A stretch of DNA of 30,543 bases from CAYOVG01 sp964407285 (GTDB lineage Bacteria > Desulfobacterota > Syntrophobacteria > Syntrophobacterales > Syntrophobacteraceae). The notes below the pieces were generated by a model that saw only the letters and a program-made list of their open reading frames with translations, was not told where the DNA came from and searched no databases. Every line of letters starts with the position of its first letter. Positions within the stretch are counted from its first letter, which is position 1. This document shows, piece by piece, positions 1-6,764 of this stretch. The position numbers and the translations under genes are program-made. The stretch is from contig CAYOVG010000031.1 in assembly GCA_964407285.1 (NCBI GenBank), positions 1 to 30,543 of the forward strand, read 5' to 3'.

Positions 1-788
1 ATGCCTAGCCACCGGGGGTTGACTTGCATCGTTCCGCTTTCATCGGGAGCGACGGCCGGAAAGCCTCCGAGCCCCATGAGCGTGGTGGTGACGGGAGCTT
101 TGAGCGCTTCGGACAGGCGCACGAGTTCTTCGCCGGCGTTGGAGCCGATGACGCCGCCTCCGGCGTAGATCACGGGACGCCTGGATTTGCGCAGCAGTTG
201 AACCGCCCGCTTGATCTGCCCCATATGCGCTTCCAGGGTGGGACGGTAACCGGTCAGCTCGACCTTCTTCGGATAGCGGAATTCCGTCTGCGCCTGGATG
301 ACGTCCTTGGGCAGATCCACCAGGACCGGCCCCGGACGGCCGGAACGGGCAAGGTAGAACGCCTCCTTGATCACGCGGGCCAGATCGTTTACGTCTTTTA
401 CGAGGTAGTTGTGCTTGGTGCAGGGACGGGATATGCCGACGATGTCCACTTCCTGGAACGCGTCGTTGCCGATGAGGGCCGTGGGAACCTGCCCGGTAAA
501 GATCACCATCGGGATGGAATCCATGTACGCAGTGGCTACGCCCGTTATGGTATTGGTCGCGCCGGGGCCCGACGTTACCAGGCATACGCCTACCTTGCCG
601 CTTGCGCGGGCGTAGCCGTCCGCCATGTGGGCGGCGCCCTGTTCGTGGCGAACAAGGATGTGGCGGATATCGTGTTTGGGCATCTCGTGGTAAATGTCGA
701 GCACGACCCCTCCCGGGAACCCGAACATGACGTCTACGCCCTCTCTCTTAAGACACTCGAAAAAAATCTGCGCCCCTTTTAACCTCAT
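1..788 (-). CDS. ilvB: Acetolactate synthase, large (catalytic) subunit, 5' part only
   Basis: The gene runs off the left edge, leaving about 262 codons. It encodes the thiamine-diphosphate enzyme that condenses two pyruvates (or pyruvate and 2-oxobutyrate) at the start of branched-chain amino acid synthesis. The reading frame starts MRLKGAQIFFECLKREGVD and shows the family N-terminal motif FGFPGGVVLDIY. The ThDP-activating Glu is about residue 49 in the segment RHEQGAAHMADGYARASGK, followed by TSGPGATNTITGVATAYMD and GRPGPVLVDLPKD. The start ATG at 788-786 has a GAGGG-type ribosome site about 7 nt upstream. Near the window edge, between TTLMGLGGFPA and the expected LGM motif, there seem to be about ten more residues than in Escherichia coli IlvI. 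I treat that as lineage variation. Other ThDP enzymes (glyoxylate carboligase, for example) are less likely because of the start and the motifs. Confidence 0.93.
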   Translation of the reverse strand, partial: MRLKGAQIFFECLKREGVDVMFGFPGGVVLDIYHEMPKHDIRHILVRHEQGAAHMADGYARASGKVGVCLVTSGPGATNTITGVATAYMDSIPMVIFTGQVPTALIGNDAFQEVDIVGISRPCTKHNYLVKDVNDLARVIKEAFYLARSGRPGPVLVDLPKDVIQAQTEFRYPKKVELTGYRPTLEAHMGQIKRAVQLLRKSRRPVIYAGGGVIGSNAGEELVRLSEALKAPVTTTLMGLGGFPAVAPDESGTMQVNPRWLG

Positions 789-807
789 AATGGCCCTCTA
801 TAACGAC

Positions 808-834
808 CTTGCCCCCATGCATACAGGGAGCAAG
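808..834 (-). promoter_or_regulatory. Leader hairpin upstream of ilvB
   Basis: On the minus strand CTTGCTCCC (834-826) pairs with GGGGGCAAG (816-808), a 9-bp stem with one T-G wobble and a 9-nt loop, 20 nt before the ilvB start. No T-tract follows and I see no leader peptide or T-box core. It may affect translation or stability; its function is unknown. Confidence 0.35.
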
Positions 835-927
835 CGCTTTCAAAAGGTGTTGCCGAAGGAATGAATCTGCTTTACATGTGCTTAATCTTACTTGGTAATT
901 ACATTACTATCACGAGATAGACATTGC

Positions 928-956
928 ATTCTAGGGGAAATGATCCGGTGTGTCAA
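928..956 (-). promoter_or_regulatory. Sigma70-type promoter of ilvB
   Basis: On the minus strand TTGACA (956-951) is followed after exactly 17 nt by TAGAAT (933-928). That is a perfect -35 and a 5/6 match -10 at ideal spacing. The start of transcription would be near 921, giving a leader of about 130 nt before ilvB. Confidence 0.7.
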
Positions 957-1007
957 TGGTTCTTGTGAAATTTTCCCGCGCCTTTTTCCCACCGCTAGAA
1001 AAGCCGC

Positions 1008-1036
1008 TTGACTCTTGGAATGAGAGGTGTTAAAAA
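1008..1036 (+). promoter_or_regulatory. Sigma70-type promoter of tRNA-Pro
   Basis: TTGACT (1008-1013), a 17-nt spacer, then TAAAAA (1031-1036). Transcription would start near 1043, a few bases before the mature tRNA 5' end. Confidence 0.65.
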
Positions 1037-1049
1037 GGCATTCGTGCGT

Positions 1050-1127
1050 CGGGGCGTAGCGCAGACTGGTGAGCGCACCTGCTTGGGGTGCAGGGGGTCG
1101 GAGGTTCAAATCCTCTCGTCCCGACCA
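1050..1127 (+). tRNA. tRNA-Pro, anticodon GGG
   Basis: A full cloverleaf can be folded by eye. The acceptor CGGGGCG (1050-1056) pairs with CGTCCCG (1117-1123, one G-T). The D-arm contains AGCGCAGACTGG. The anticodon stem is CCTGC/GCAGG (1078-1082 with 1090-1094), with loop TTGGGGT and anticodon GGG at 1085-1087. The T-arm contains GGTTCAAATCC. The discriminator A is at 1124 and CCA is encoded at 1125-1127. The gene stands alone between divergent ilvB and the solute-binding protein gene. Confidence 0.96.
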
Positions 1128-1141
1128 TCGAAAGACGAAAA

Positions 1142-1187
1142 AAGCGGCATGCACGGCTCCGATGCCGTGCATGCCGCTTCTGTTTCC
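1142..1187 (+). terminator. Hairpin terminator of tRNA-Pro
   Basis: A perfect 16-bp inverted repeat (1142-1157 with 1164-1179) with a 6-nt loop lies 14 nt after the tRNA. It begins AAGCGGCATGC and is followed by CTGTTTCC, a weak T-tract. Its position makes termination or 3'-end protection of the tRNA transcript likely. Confidence 0.6.
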
Positions 1188-1413
1188 AAACGAGATTTCC
1201 GGAATTTAATATTTCTTCATTCCTCACAGGAAACGCTTCCATGATGGCAGGAGCCCGTTCCATCCTCACGGCTACTCGATCATCGAGGCTCATCCCGACC
1301 GGCTCCCCGGCCGCGGCGCTGTTTCTTTGCCGCAACATCGTGGATTTTTCATCCGTGGCCTTTTCCCCGTTTGGAGCGTTCAGGCCGTTTCAATTCCCCG
1401 GAAAGGCGCCCTT

Positions 1414-3030
1414 ATGACAAGATTTTGCATTCTGCTGCTTCTTCTGGCCTGCACCATCTCCTCGGCCATTCCGGGCGGCGCGCGGAGAGAGGAAGCGGAG
1501 ACTGCTCCGGTGGACCCGTTTGGAAACGATCTGCGGATCGACGTAGCCGATCCGATGCAGTCGCTCCACCCGGTGGAGGGGCTGAACTCGGGGTCTACGG
1601 CCGTCTTTCCTTTCCTCTACGATTACCTCTTCACCCCCGTGAGCATCGATAATTTCGACGACCCCGTCGAGCCGTTCCTGGCTCATTCGTGGAGCTACGA
1701 TACCGAGAACTCGACCTGGATCATCCAGTTGAGAAACGATGCCGTGTTCCACAACGGAATTCCCGTGACGGCGGCCGACGTGAGGTGTTCTCTCGTGCAA
1801 GTTTTCGAGAATCGTCCGGGATTCCATGCGGTGGTCCGGGACATCCGGACTGCCGGCGACAACGCCGTTGAAATTGCGCTCAACTACGATGATCCGGAGT
1901 TCCTGTCGAAGGTCCGGAATATGGCTCTCGAGATTTTTCCCTGTCCGGGGGCCGAACCGATCGATTACTATAATGCTCCCGTCGGGTCGGGGCCCTACAA
2001 ATTCGTTTCCAGGACCGGGGAGCGACAGGTGGTGCTGGAGGCCAACGAGCGTTACAAACTGGCGCGTCCCTCCTTCGATAAGATAATTTTGACCTGGGAA
2101 TCGGAGCCGGAGAGGACCTGGTCCAGGCTGATCCAGGGGAAAGCGGACGTCGTCACCCGTATGGACCCCGGTGATTACAGGATAATACGGGAGCGTACGG
2201 ACAGGTACCATTTCTCGATTACCCCCTCCCCCATGTACTCCATTTTGCTCTTCAACACCAGGGACCCGCTTTTCGCCGACCCCGACGTGCGAAGGGCCCT
2301 CGGACTTTCGGTGAACAGGAGCGCCGTGCTGCGGGAAGTCCTGAGGGGCTACGGGGTCCCTTGCGGAGGGCCGATGCTTCCCGAATCCGACTCGACGGAG
2401 CCGGATACGGGGCCGCTTTTCAATCCCCGGAAGGCTTTGGAGCTATTCCATAAATGCGGCTGGGTCGAAGACGGCGAAGGATATCTTCGGAAGGACGGCA
2501 AGCTTCTCGAGTTCCAGGTCCTCATCCCCGAAGGGAACCTGTTGCTCAGGAGAATCACGCAGCATCTCTTGCTCATATTGAACGAGATCGGCGTCAGGAT
2601 AAGAATCGAAGCCGTTCCTCCGGTCGAACTCACAAGAAGATACATTCGAAATACGGAATTCCAGGCTGTCCTCACAAACATCATGGCAGTTCCTTCCCAG
2701 GTCCCCGAGCGGCTGGTCGATATCTGGGGCGCCTCCGGGAACGGTCCGGCCGTGGTCGGCTGCTTCGAGGATTCCGGGCTGAATTCTCTCCTGCACCGGG
2801 CCGCGTCGGAAAAGGACCCCGAACGGAGAAAGGAGCTCTTCCGGCAGGCGGAGGAACGGATCGTGTCCCTTCAGCCGGGTTCGTTTCTCTATTATGATTC
2901 CGTCGTGAATGGAGTGTCGAAAAGGCTTAATATATCCCGCCGGTTCTCCTGCGACCTGGCAGGCTTTTTCGGCCTGCGCAACGCAACCGTCAATAAGGAC
3001 TGGCCCAAGAGACCCCGCCGGTGGAACTGA
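1414..3030 (+). CDS. ABC transporter solute-binding protein, family 5 (peptide/nickel type)
   Basis: This is a 538-residue extracytoplasmic binding protein of the DppA/OppA/NikA family. It begins MTRFCILLLLLACTISS, a short hydrophobic export signal containing LLAC, which could be a lipobox (lipoprotein) or part of an ordinary signal peptide. The family signature is clear near residues 100-125: STWIIQLRNDAVFHNGIPVT followed by AADV. Later landmarks are YNAPVGSGPYKFV, ILLFNTRDPLFADPDVRRAL and a C-terminal SFLYYDSVVNGVSKRL segment. I chose the ATG at 1414 because it gives the signal sequence directly; an upstream in-frame start at 1327 would add a non-signal extension. No permease or ATPase gene lies next to it, so the ligand cannot be inferred and it may work with a transporter encoded elsewhere. 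Confidence 0.85.
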   Translation: MTRFCILLLLLACTISSAIPGGARREEAETAPVDPFGNDLRIDVADPMQSLHPVEGLNSGSTAVFPFLYDYLFTPVSIDNFDDPVEPFLAHSWSYDTENSTWIIQLRNDAVFHNGIPVTAADVRCSLVQVFENRPGFHAVVRDIRTAGDNAVEIALNYDDPEFLSKVRNMALEIFPCPGAEPIDYYNAPVGSGPYKFVSRTGERQVVLEANERYKLARPSFDKIILTWESEPERTWSRLIQGKADVVTRMDPGDYRIIRERTDRYHFSITPSPMYSILLFNTRDPLFADPDVRRALGLSVNRSAVLREVLRGYGVPCGGPMLPESDSTEPDTGPLFNPRKALELFHKCGWVEDGEGYLRKDGKLLEFQVLIPEGNLLLRRITQHLLLILNEIGVRIRIEAVPPVELTRRYIRNTEFQAVLTNIMAVPSQVPERLVDIWGASGNGPAVVGCFEDSGLNSLLHRAASEKDPERRKELFRQAEERIVSLQPGSFLYYDSVVNGVSKRLNISRRFSCDLAGFFGLRNATVNKDWPKRPRRWN

Positions 3031-3138
3031 AACCGCATCTTCGTGGATTTGTCCGATACGAGCCGTCGCCCGAACTTGCCATGCATCCGGCGGAAGATTA
3101 TACTGTTTGGGAAAAATGAAATCCAAACCGGCGCCGGG

Positions 3139-4188
3139 ATGACAAAGGAGCACGAAGTATTGGACACCACCAGCCGCATGTTGCTAGATCGAATTCAACG
3201 TTCTTTTCCATTGGCGCCGGAGCCTTATGCGGCTCTCGGCGCATCTCTCGGCATGGACGGCGTCGAGGTGCGCGAGCGCATCCAGTCGTTCAAGGAACGA
3301 GGGCTGGTGCGCCAGGTAAGCGCCATTTTCAACACCGGGGCGTTGGGGTATCGCAGCAGCCTGGTGGCCATGGCCGTGCCGGACCGCGAACTGGAGAGGG
3401 CCGCGGAGGCGATCAACCGCTATCCGGGCGTGAGCCATAACTATTTGCGTCCCGGATCGTACAACATGTGGTTCACGATCGCCGTTCCGCCGGGGAGTTC
3501 CCTCGAGGCCGTGGTGAGTGAGCTTGCGGCGGAAGCCGGCGGGTGGCCCGTCCTCGTCCTGCCTGCCCTGCGCAAATACAAGCTGGCGGTGGTCCTGGAT
3601 GTTTTGGAGGAGCCGGACCTCGAGTCGGCCGAGGAGCGGCGCGCGGAAAGGCCGCCCATCGAGGCGTCCGGGACCTTCCGGCCCGACGGGGAAAACATCG
3701 ACGTGGTCCGGTGCGTTCAGGAGGACCTGCCTCTCGTGGATAGACCCTTTATGGCCTGGGCCGAACATCTCGGGACCGGGGAGGCGGAACTTCTCGATCT
3801 CATTTCCGGCTGGCTGGACACGGGAATCATTCGGCGGTTCGCGGCCGTGCTCAACCACCGCCGGATGGGGTTCAGCGCCAACGGAATGGTCGTGTGGAAC
3901 TGCCCCGAGGAGTCGGTGGATGCCTTCGGCGAGACCCTTGCCTCTTTTTCGGAGGTGAGCCACTGCTACCACAGACCTCGTTATCCCGAATGGCCGTACA
4001 ACCTGTATGCCATGATCCATGGGCGCACCCGGGAGGAGTGCATGGGAATCGCCCGGAAACTGAGCGCGGCGGCGGGGCTTCCGGGCTGTGATGTTTTGTT
4101 CAGCACCAGGGAATTCAAAAAGATACGGCTGAAGCTTTTCTGGAATGGGCCGGTGGATGCGCCGCGCCCCGGACCGCGCGCGGTCTAG
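3139..4188 (+). CDS. ahbAB: Siroheme decarboxylase, AhbA and AhbB fused in one chain
   Basis: This 349-residue protein has two consecutive siroheme-decarboxylase units of the AhbA/AhbB/NirD-L family, which is related to Lrp/AsnC regulators. The enzyme converts siroheme to 12,18-didecarboxysiroheme in the alternative heme pathway used by sulfate reducers. Unit 1 (about residues 8-180) has an N-terminal winged-helix-like part and GVSHNYLRPGSYNMWFTIAV. Unit 2 (about 195-345) has the parallel EVSHCYHRPRYPEWPYNLYA. The subunits are usually encoded by two adjacent genes, so the single chain stands out. NirDL fusions are known in heme d1 synthesis, but no nir genes are here. The start is uncertain: ATG 3139 has a weak ribosome site. 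An in-frame TTG at 3160 has AAAGGAG 9 nt upstream (3144-3150) and would shorten the protein by seven residues. Confidence 0.85.
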   Translation: MTKEHEVLDTTSRMLLDRIQRSFPLAPEPYAALGASLGMDGVEVRERIQSFKERGLVRQVSAIFNTGALGYRSSLVAMAVPDRELERAAEAINRYPGVSHNYLRPGSYNMWFTIAVPPGSSLEAVVSELAAEAGGWPVLVLPALRKYKLAVVLDVLEEPDLESAEERRAERPPIEASGTFRPDGENIDVVRCVQEDLPLVDRPFMAWAEHLGTGEAELLDLISGWLDTGIIRRFAAVLNHRRMGFSANGMVVWNCPEESVDAFGETLASFSEVSHCYHRPRYPEWPYNLYAMIHGRTREECMGIARKLSAAAGLPGCDVLFSTREFKKIRLKLFWNGPVDAPRPGPRAV

Positions 4189-4193
4189 AAGGA

Positions 4194-4220
4194 ATTGACG
4201 GTATTGACGGCATTGACTGC
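4194..4220 (+). repeat. Three 9-nt tandem units
   Basis: ATTGACGGT, ATTGACGGC and ATTGACTGC follow each other directly just after the ahbAB stop codon. Three imperfect copies; function unknown, possibly replication slippage. Confidence 0.6.
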
Positions 4221-4257
4221 CAAAGCGGCTTGAATGTAGTTGGAATGCGGGTTTTGT

Positions 4258-4614
4258 ATGACTCAGGACAAAAATGATATGACCGAGAGCCGGGAAGAGC
4301 GCGAAGAAAAGAAACGGGCCATTTTCGAATCCATGTCGAAACGCGGGCAGGAGCGCGTCCTGCGCATGGGGTACGAGAACTGGGAGCCCTTTCAGGACCC
4401 CAAGGACCCGAGGGACAAAATCAGGAGTTCTATCGCCATGCGCTCCGCACGGTTGCTCCAGACCTTCTATCAGGCCGGGCACGAACGCGAAATGGCCCGG
4501 GCCTACGGCCTGGAGCTCAGGGATCTGTGCCAGGGATTGCTTCGCGGGGATGCGCGCGCGCGGGTAATCTACGAATTTTGCAACTGGTTCAAGGAGCACG
4601 GCGCGGAGGATTGA
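4258..4614 (+). CDS. Small hypothetical protein, 118 residues
   Basis: I do not recognise the family. The protein is soluble-looking and highly charged. Its N-terminal third is rich in Glu and Arg (TESREEREEKKRAIF) and should be helical. It then carries GYENWEPFQDPKDPRDKIRS and a helical C-terminal half with ARAYGLELRDLCQGLLRGD and VIYEFCNWFKEHG. There is no signal peptide or membrane segment. It starts about 70 nt after ahbAB on the same strand and could be co-transcribed with it. I chose ATG 4258; a TTG at 4240 is an alternative and neither has a strong ribosome site. Codon use matches the GC-rich neighbours, which supports a real gene. Confidence 0.65.
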   Translation: MTQDKNDMTESREEREEKKRAIFESMSKRGQERVLRMGYENWEPFQDPKDPRDKIRSSIAMRSARLLQTFYQAGHEREMARAYGLELRDLCQGLLRGDARARVIYEFCNWFKEHGAED

Positions 4615-4695
4615 CCGGCCGCGGCCGCGGGTTGGTCGCCGGAGGGAAGCGCGGACGGCGCAAATCGCAACCAGGTGGAAACCGATTGAAAGCGT

Positions 4696-4759
4696 AACCA
4701 CGAAAGACACGAAAACGGGGAGCATTCTCCTTTTCGTGATTTTCGTGTCTTTCGTGGTT
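4696..4759. repeat. 20-bp inverted repeat of the CACGAAAGACACGAAAA type
   Basis: AACCACGAAAGACACGAAAA (4696-4715) is matched perfectly by its reverse complement at 4740-4759, with a 24-nt loop that contains a small GGAG/CTCC hairpin. It lies between the convergent genes at 4614 and 4823 and could act as a two-way terminator. The same word family appears as one degenerate arm at 26997-27023. Similar intergenic words occur in many deltaproteobacterial genomes (general knowledge). Confidence 0.75.
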
Positions 4760-4822
4760 TGTGCCTCTATGGAAGCCCGTCCGGGCGGTTCGGCGTTCTT
4801 CCGTGGTTGACGGCGGCTTGCG

Positions 4823-5335
4823 CTATCCTATCGTCCCGGTCGCCGGAGCGTCTTCCTTCTTGAACTCGCATGGGCGCAGGTATTCGAGTTCCTCCTGCAG
4901 CGCCTCCCGCACACGGACGATTCGAACGCGATAGTGGAGGTCCTTGCCCGCGAGCGGGTGATTGTAATCCAGGACCACTCCCTCATCGGTCTTCTCCTTT
5001 ACGAAATAGGCATAGGAAGCTCCGGTGAACTCGTTGTGAGCCCGCACCCATTTGCCCGCCTGCAGGTCTTTACCTTCCGGAAAATCGCTGAACGACCGGG
5101 TGCGCAACTGCGCGGGGTCGTGAGGACCAAAGGCTTCTCTGGCCGGGATGGTGAATTCCATGTCCTCTCCCTCCCTGTGCCCGAGCAGCCGCCTCTCCAG
5201 CGCGGGCATGATCTGCGCGTACCCGATGATGAAATTCATCGAGACGGGGCCGTCCTCTCCTTTCACGAACGTACCGTCGTCGAGACGAACGGTATATTCA
5301 ATGATCACGAATCTGTCTTTCGATATCTCTTCCAC
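4823..5335 (-). CDS. FKBP-type peptidyl-prolyl isomerase, SlyD-like
   Basis: The 170-residue cytoplasmic protein has the SlyD layout. Half of the FKBP fold comes first (FVIIEYTVRLDDGTFVKGED, then FIIGYAQIMPALERRLLGHREGED). An insert-in-flap chaperone domain spans about residues 75-125 (REAFGPHDPAQLRTRSFSDF), and the diagnostic DYNHPLAGKDLHYRVRIVRV motif closes the fold. The His/Cys-rich metal-binding tail of Escherichia coli SlyD is absent; the C-terminus is short and acidic. The start is GTG (5335-5333) with AAAGGTT about 4-10 nt upstream. It probably helps fold proteins or insert metals, but nothing in the sequence names a client. Confidence 0.88.
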   Translation of the reverse strand: MEEISKDRFVIIEYTVRLDDGTFVKGEDGPVSMNFIIGYAQIMPALERRLLGHREGEDMEFTIPAREAFGPHDPAQLRTRSFSDFPEGKDLQAGKWVRAHNEFTGASYAYFVKEKTDEGVVLDYNHPLAGKDLHYRVRIVRVREALQEELEYLRPCEFKKEDAPATGTIG

Positions 5336-5409
5336 CGGTTAACCTTTCACGATATATCTCTATTTCGATTTCGATACATCGGAGATAAAAAGAAATTCCA
5401 TCGCCGCAA

Positions 5410-6036
5410 CTACTCGCTCCACTGCGCTTCCACTTCGGGTGGAATGGGGTAGTTGAGGGCCTTTGCCTTTTCGTAATGCCTTCCGGCCTTCTCCTTCTCT
5501 CCGAGGGCGCGGTACGCCATGGCCAGGTTGAAGTGGGCGGGAGCGAACCCGTCGTTGAGTTCGAGGACCTTCAGGGATGCTTCTATGCCCTCCTGCTGCC
5601 GGTCGGATTGAAAACAGGCCACCGCAAGATAATTGTAGGCCAGCAGGAATTGGGGCATGATCTCGGTTGCCTTCCTGCAGTGCTCGATGGCCTTTTCGTA
5701 CTCACCCTGCTGGAGATAGGCGAACCCGAGGTTGCTGTGGGCCATGGCCATCCCCGGGTCGATTTCGATGGCCTTCAGGTTGGCCTCGATGCATTTTTCC
5801 AGGTTTCCCTTCTGAAGGTGAAGTCCTCCCAGGTTCGTATAGGCCTGGGCGAGGGACGGGTCGCATTCGATGGCTTGCTGAAATTCCGAGATGGCCTCGT
5901 CGATAAGTCCCTTCCTCACGTACGCCAATCCCATGTTGTAGTGCAGAGTGGCCGATTGGGGCTCGAAGAAGAGCCGCTCTTTGAGAAATTTGATGTAGTC
6001 GGTCAACTGCTTTTCGGCTTCGGTGGCTTCAGGCAT
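5410..6036 (-). CDS. Tetratricopeptide-repeat protein
   Basis: The 208-residue soluble protein is built almost entirely of TPR units. About five 34-residue repeats are visible from residue 20 onward, including LHYNMGLAYVRKGLIDEAIS, AQAYTNLGGLHLQKGNLEKC, AMAHSNLGFAYLQQGEYEKA and APAHFNLAMAYRALGEKEKA. There is no signal peptide, membrane helix or enzyme domain, so it is most likely a scaffold for protein-protein contacts. The gene is 74 nt upstream of the SlyD-like gene in the same direction, so the two may form an operon. It is divergent from the dsr cluster. The start ATG at 6036 has GGGAGAA upstream. Confidence 0.85.
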   Translation of the reverse strand: MPEATEAEKQLTDYIKFLKERLFFEPQSATLHYNMGLAYVRKGLIDEAISEFQQAIECDPSLAQAYTNLGGLHLQKGNLEKCIEANLKAIEIDPGMAMAHSNLGFAYLQQGEYEKAIEHCRKATEIMPQFLLAYNYLAVACFQSDRQQEGIEASLKVLELNDGFAPAHFNLAMAYRALGEKEKAGRHYEKAKALNYPIPPEVEAQWSE

Positions 6037-6255
6037 GGCTTTGTTCTCCCATGTATATTGTTATTTCAAAATGTCCTTGATTTCCTTCCGCTTTTTTATT
6101 AACGTACCATGAACTTATCAGTGAGGGAATAGGGTGTCAAGGTGGACTTTGCAGGGATTGTGAGTGATTTCCCAATGCTCGATTCAACGCGGATTTCCCC
6201 AGGATTTTTCTATTGACAAAGCTTGTGGGTCGAGTTAATTGAGGTGACGTACTGA

Positions 6256-6269
6256 GTGAATTCATTCAC
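6256..6269. promoter_or_regulatory. CRP/FNR-family operator candidate upstream of dsr
   Basis: GTGA-ATTCAT-TCAC sits inside a longer perfect dyad, AGTGAAT-TC-ATTCACT (6255-6270). Half-sites GTGA and TCAC separated by 6 nt are the spacing recognised by CRP/FNR-family regulators. In sulfate reducers, HcpR recognises a related TTGTGA-N6-TCACAA sequence. The outer bases (A/T rather than T/A) deviate from the CRP consensus. The role is inferred from position, about 50-60 nt before the likely dsr start. Confidence 0.45.
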
Positions 6270-6283
6270 TTGACCGATCTCCG

Positions 6284-6326
6284 GGGACAGGCGGGGCGCT
6301 TGCCCTGTATGATATTTATTTATAAT
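6284..6326 (+). promoter_or_regulatory. Candidate promoter(s) of the dsr cluster
   Basis: Two overlapping possibilities are seen. One is GGGACA (6284-6289) with TATGAT (6308-6313) at 18-nt spacing. The other is TTGCCC (6300-6305) with a perfect TATAAT (6321-6326) at a short 15-nt spacing. Either would place the start 10-35 nt before the dsrD ribosome site. Confidence 0.4.
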
Positions 6327-6353
6327 TTCAATATCTTGCATAAGGAGGCCACC

Positions 6354-6587
6354 ATGAGTGACGAGAAGGAACGCATCATCGAATGGATGAAGCAGCAGAA
6401 AAAAAGCAAACAGTATTTCAACGACCTGTGCAAAGCGGTACCCGAGATGAACATGCGCCAGGCCAAGAAAGTCATCAACGAACTGGTGGCCGAGGGTAAG
6501 CTGAAATATTGGTCCAGCGGCAGCACCACGATGTACATGCTTCCGTCGGAAGGTGATGTGGAGAAAGAGGAAAAGGGAATGGCCTAA
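6354..6587 (+). CDS. dsrD: Dissimilatory sulfite reductase-associated protein DsrD
   Basis: The 77-residue protein matches the small winged-helix DsrD of sulfate reducers. It has KSKQYFNDLCKAVPEMNMRQ, KKVINELVAEGKLKYW and the highly conserved WSSGSTTMYML near the C-terminus, followed by a short acidic tail. DsrD is known to bind DsrAB and raise sulfite reduction; it is a marker of the reductive pathway. The ATG at 6354 is preceded by a strong AAGGAGG (6342-6348). In most sulfate reducers dsrD follows dsrB; here it is the first gene, 177 nt before dsrA. No terminator is obvious between them, so co-transcription is likely. Confidence 0.95.
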   Translation: MSDEKERIIEWMKQQKKSKQYFNDLCKAVPEMNMRQAKKVINELVAEGKLKYWSSGSTTMYMLPSEGDVEKEEKGMA

Positions 6588-6764
6588 GCCTTGCCGGATG
6601 GAACTTCTCGCAGGGTGGCCGGTAACGGCGGCTGCTGAAAAATAAGGGGGAATGGTTCCGGAAGGGGGTGAGGGGGTAGGAGAAGGCTCGACCTTCGGTT
6701 TTAGATAGAAAAGCGACTATTGGTGGAAGATTTAAGTGAGAACAGGCCTAAGGAGGTAAACAGA

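Larger units (their letters stand above)
6037..6353. other. Divergent intergenic region between the TPR gene and the dsr cluster
   Basis: There is no gene in these 317 bp. The region must hold promoters for both directions. Visible parts are a TTGACA at 6213-6218, a GTGA-N6-TCAC dyad at 6256-6269, a TATGAT at 6308-6313, a perfect TATAAT at 6321-6326 and the AAGGAGG ribosome site of dsrD at 6342-6348. Confidence 0.7.

Noticed and set aside
24..782. 252-residue open frame on the plus strand
   Set aside because: It is the antisense shadow of ilvB; the minus-strand frame has clear acetolactate synthase motifs.
789..920. T-box or peptide attenuator in the ilvB leader
   Set aside because: No T-box core sequence, no leader peptide rich in branched-chain codons and no terminator with a T-tract; only a simple hairpin.
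3139..4188. Lrp/AsnC transcription regulator
   Set aside because: Similar fold at the N-terminus, but the tandem HNYLR and HCYHR motifs identify siroheme decarboxylase.
3184..4725. 513-residue open frame on the minus strand
   Set aside because: Antisense to ahbAB and the small gene behind it; its composition (Arg, Pro, His rich) is typical of a shadow frame in GC-rich DNA.
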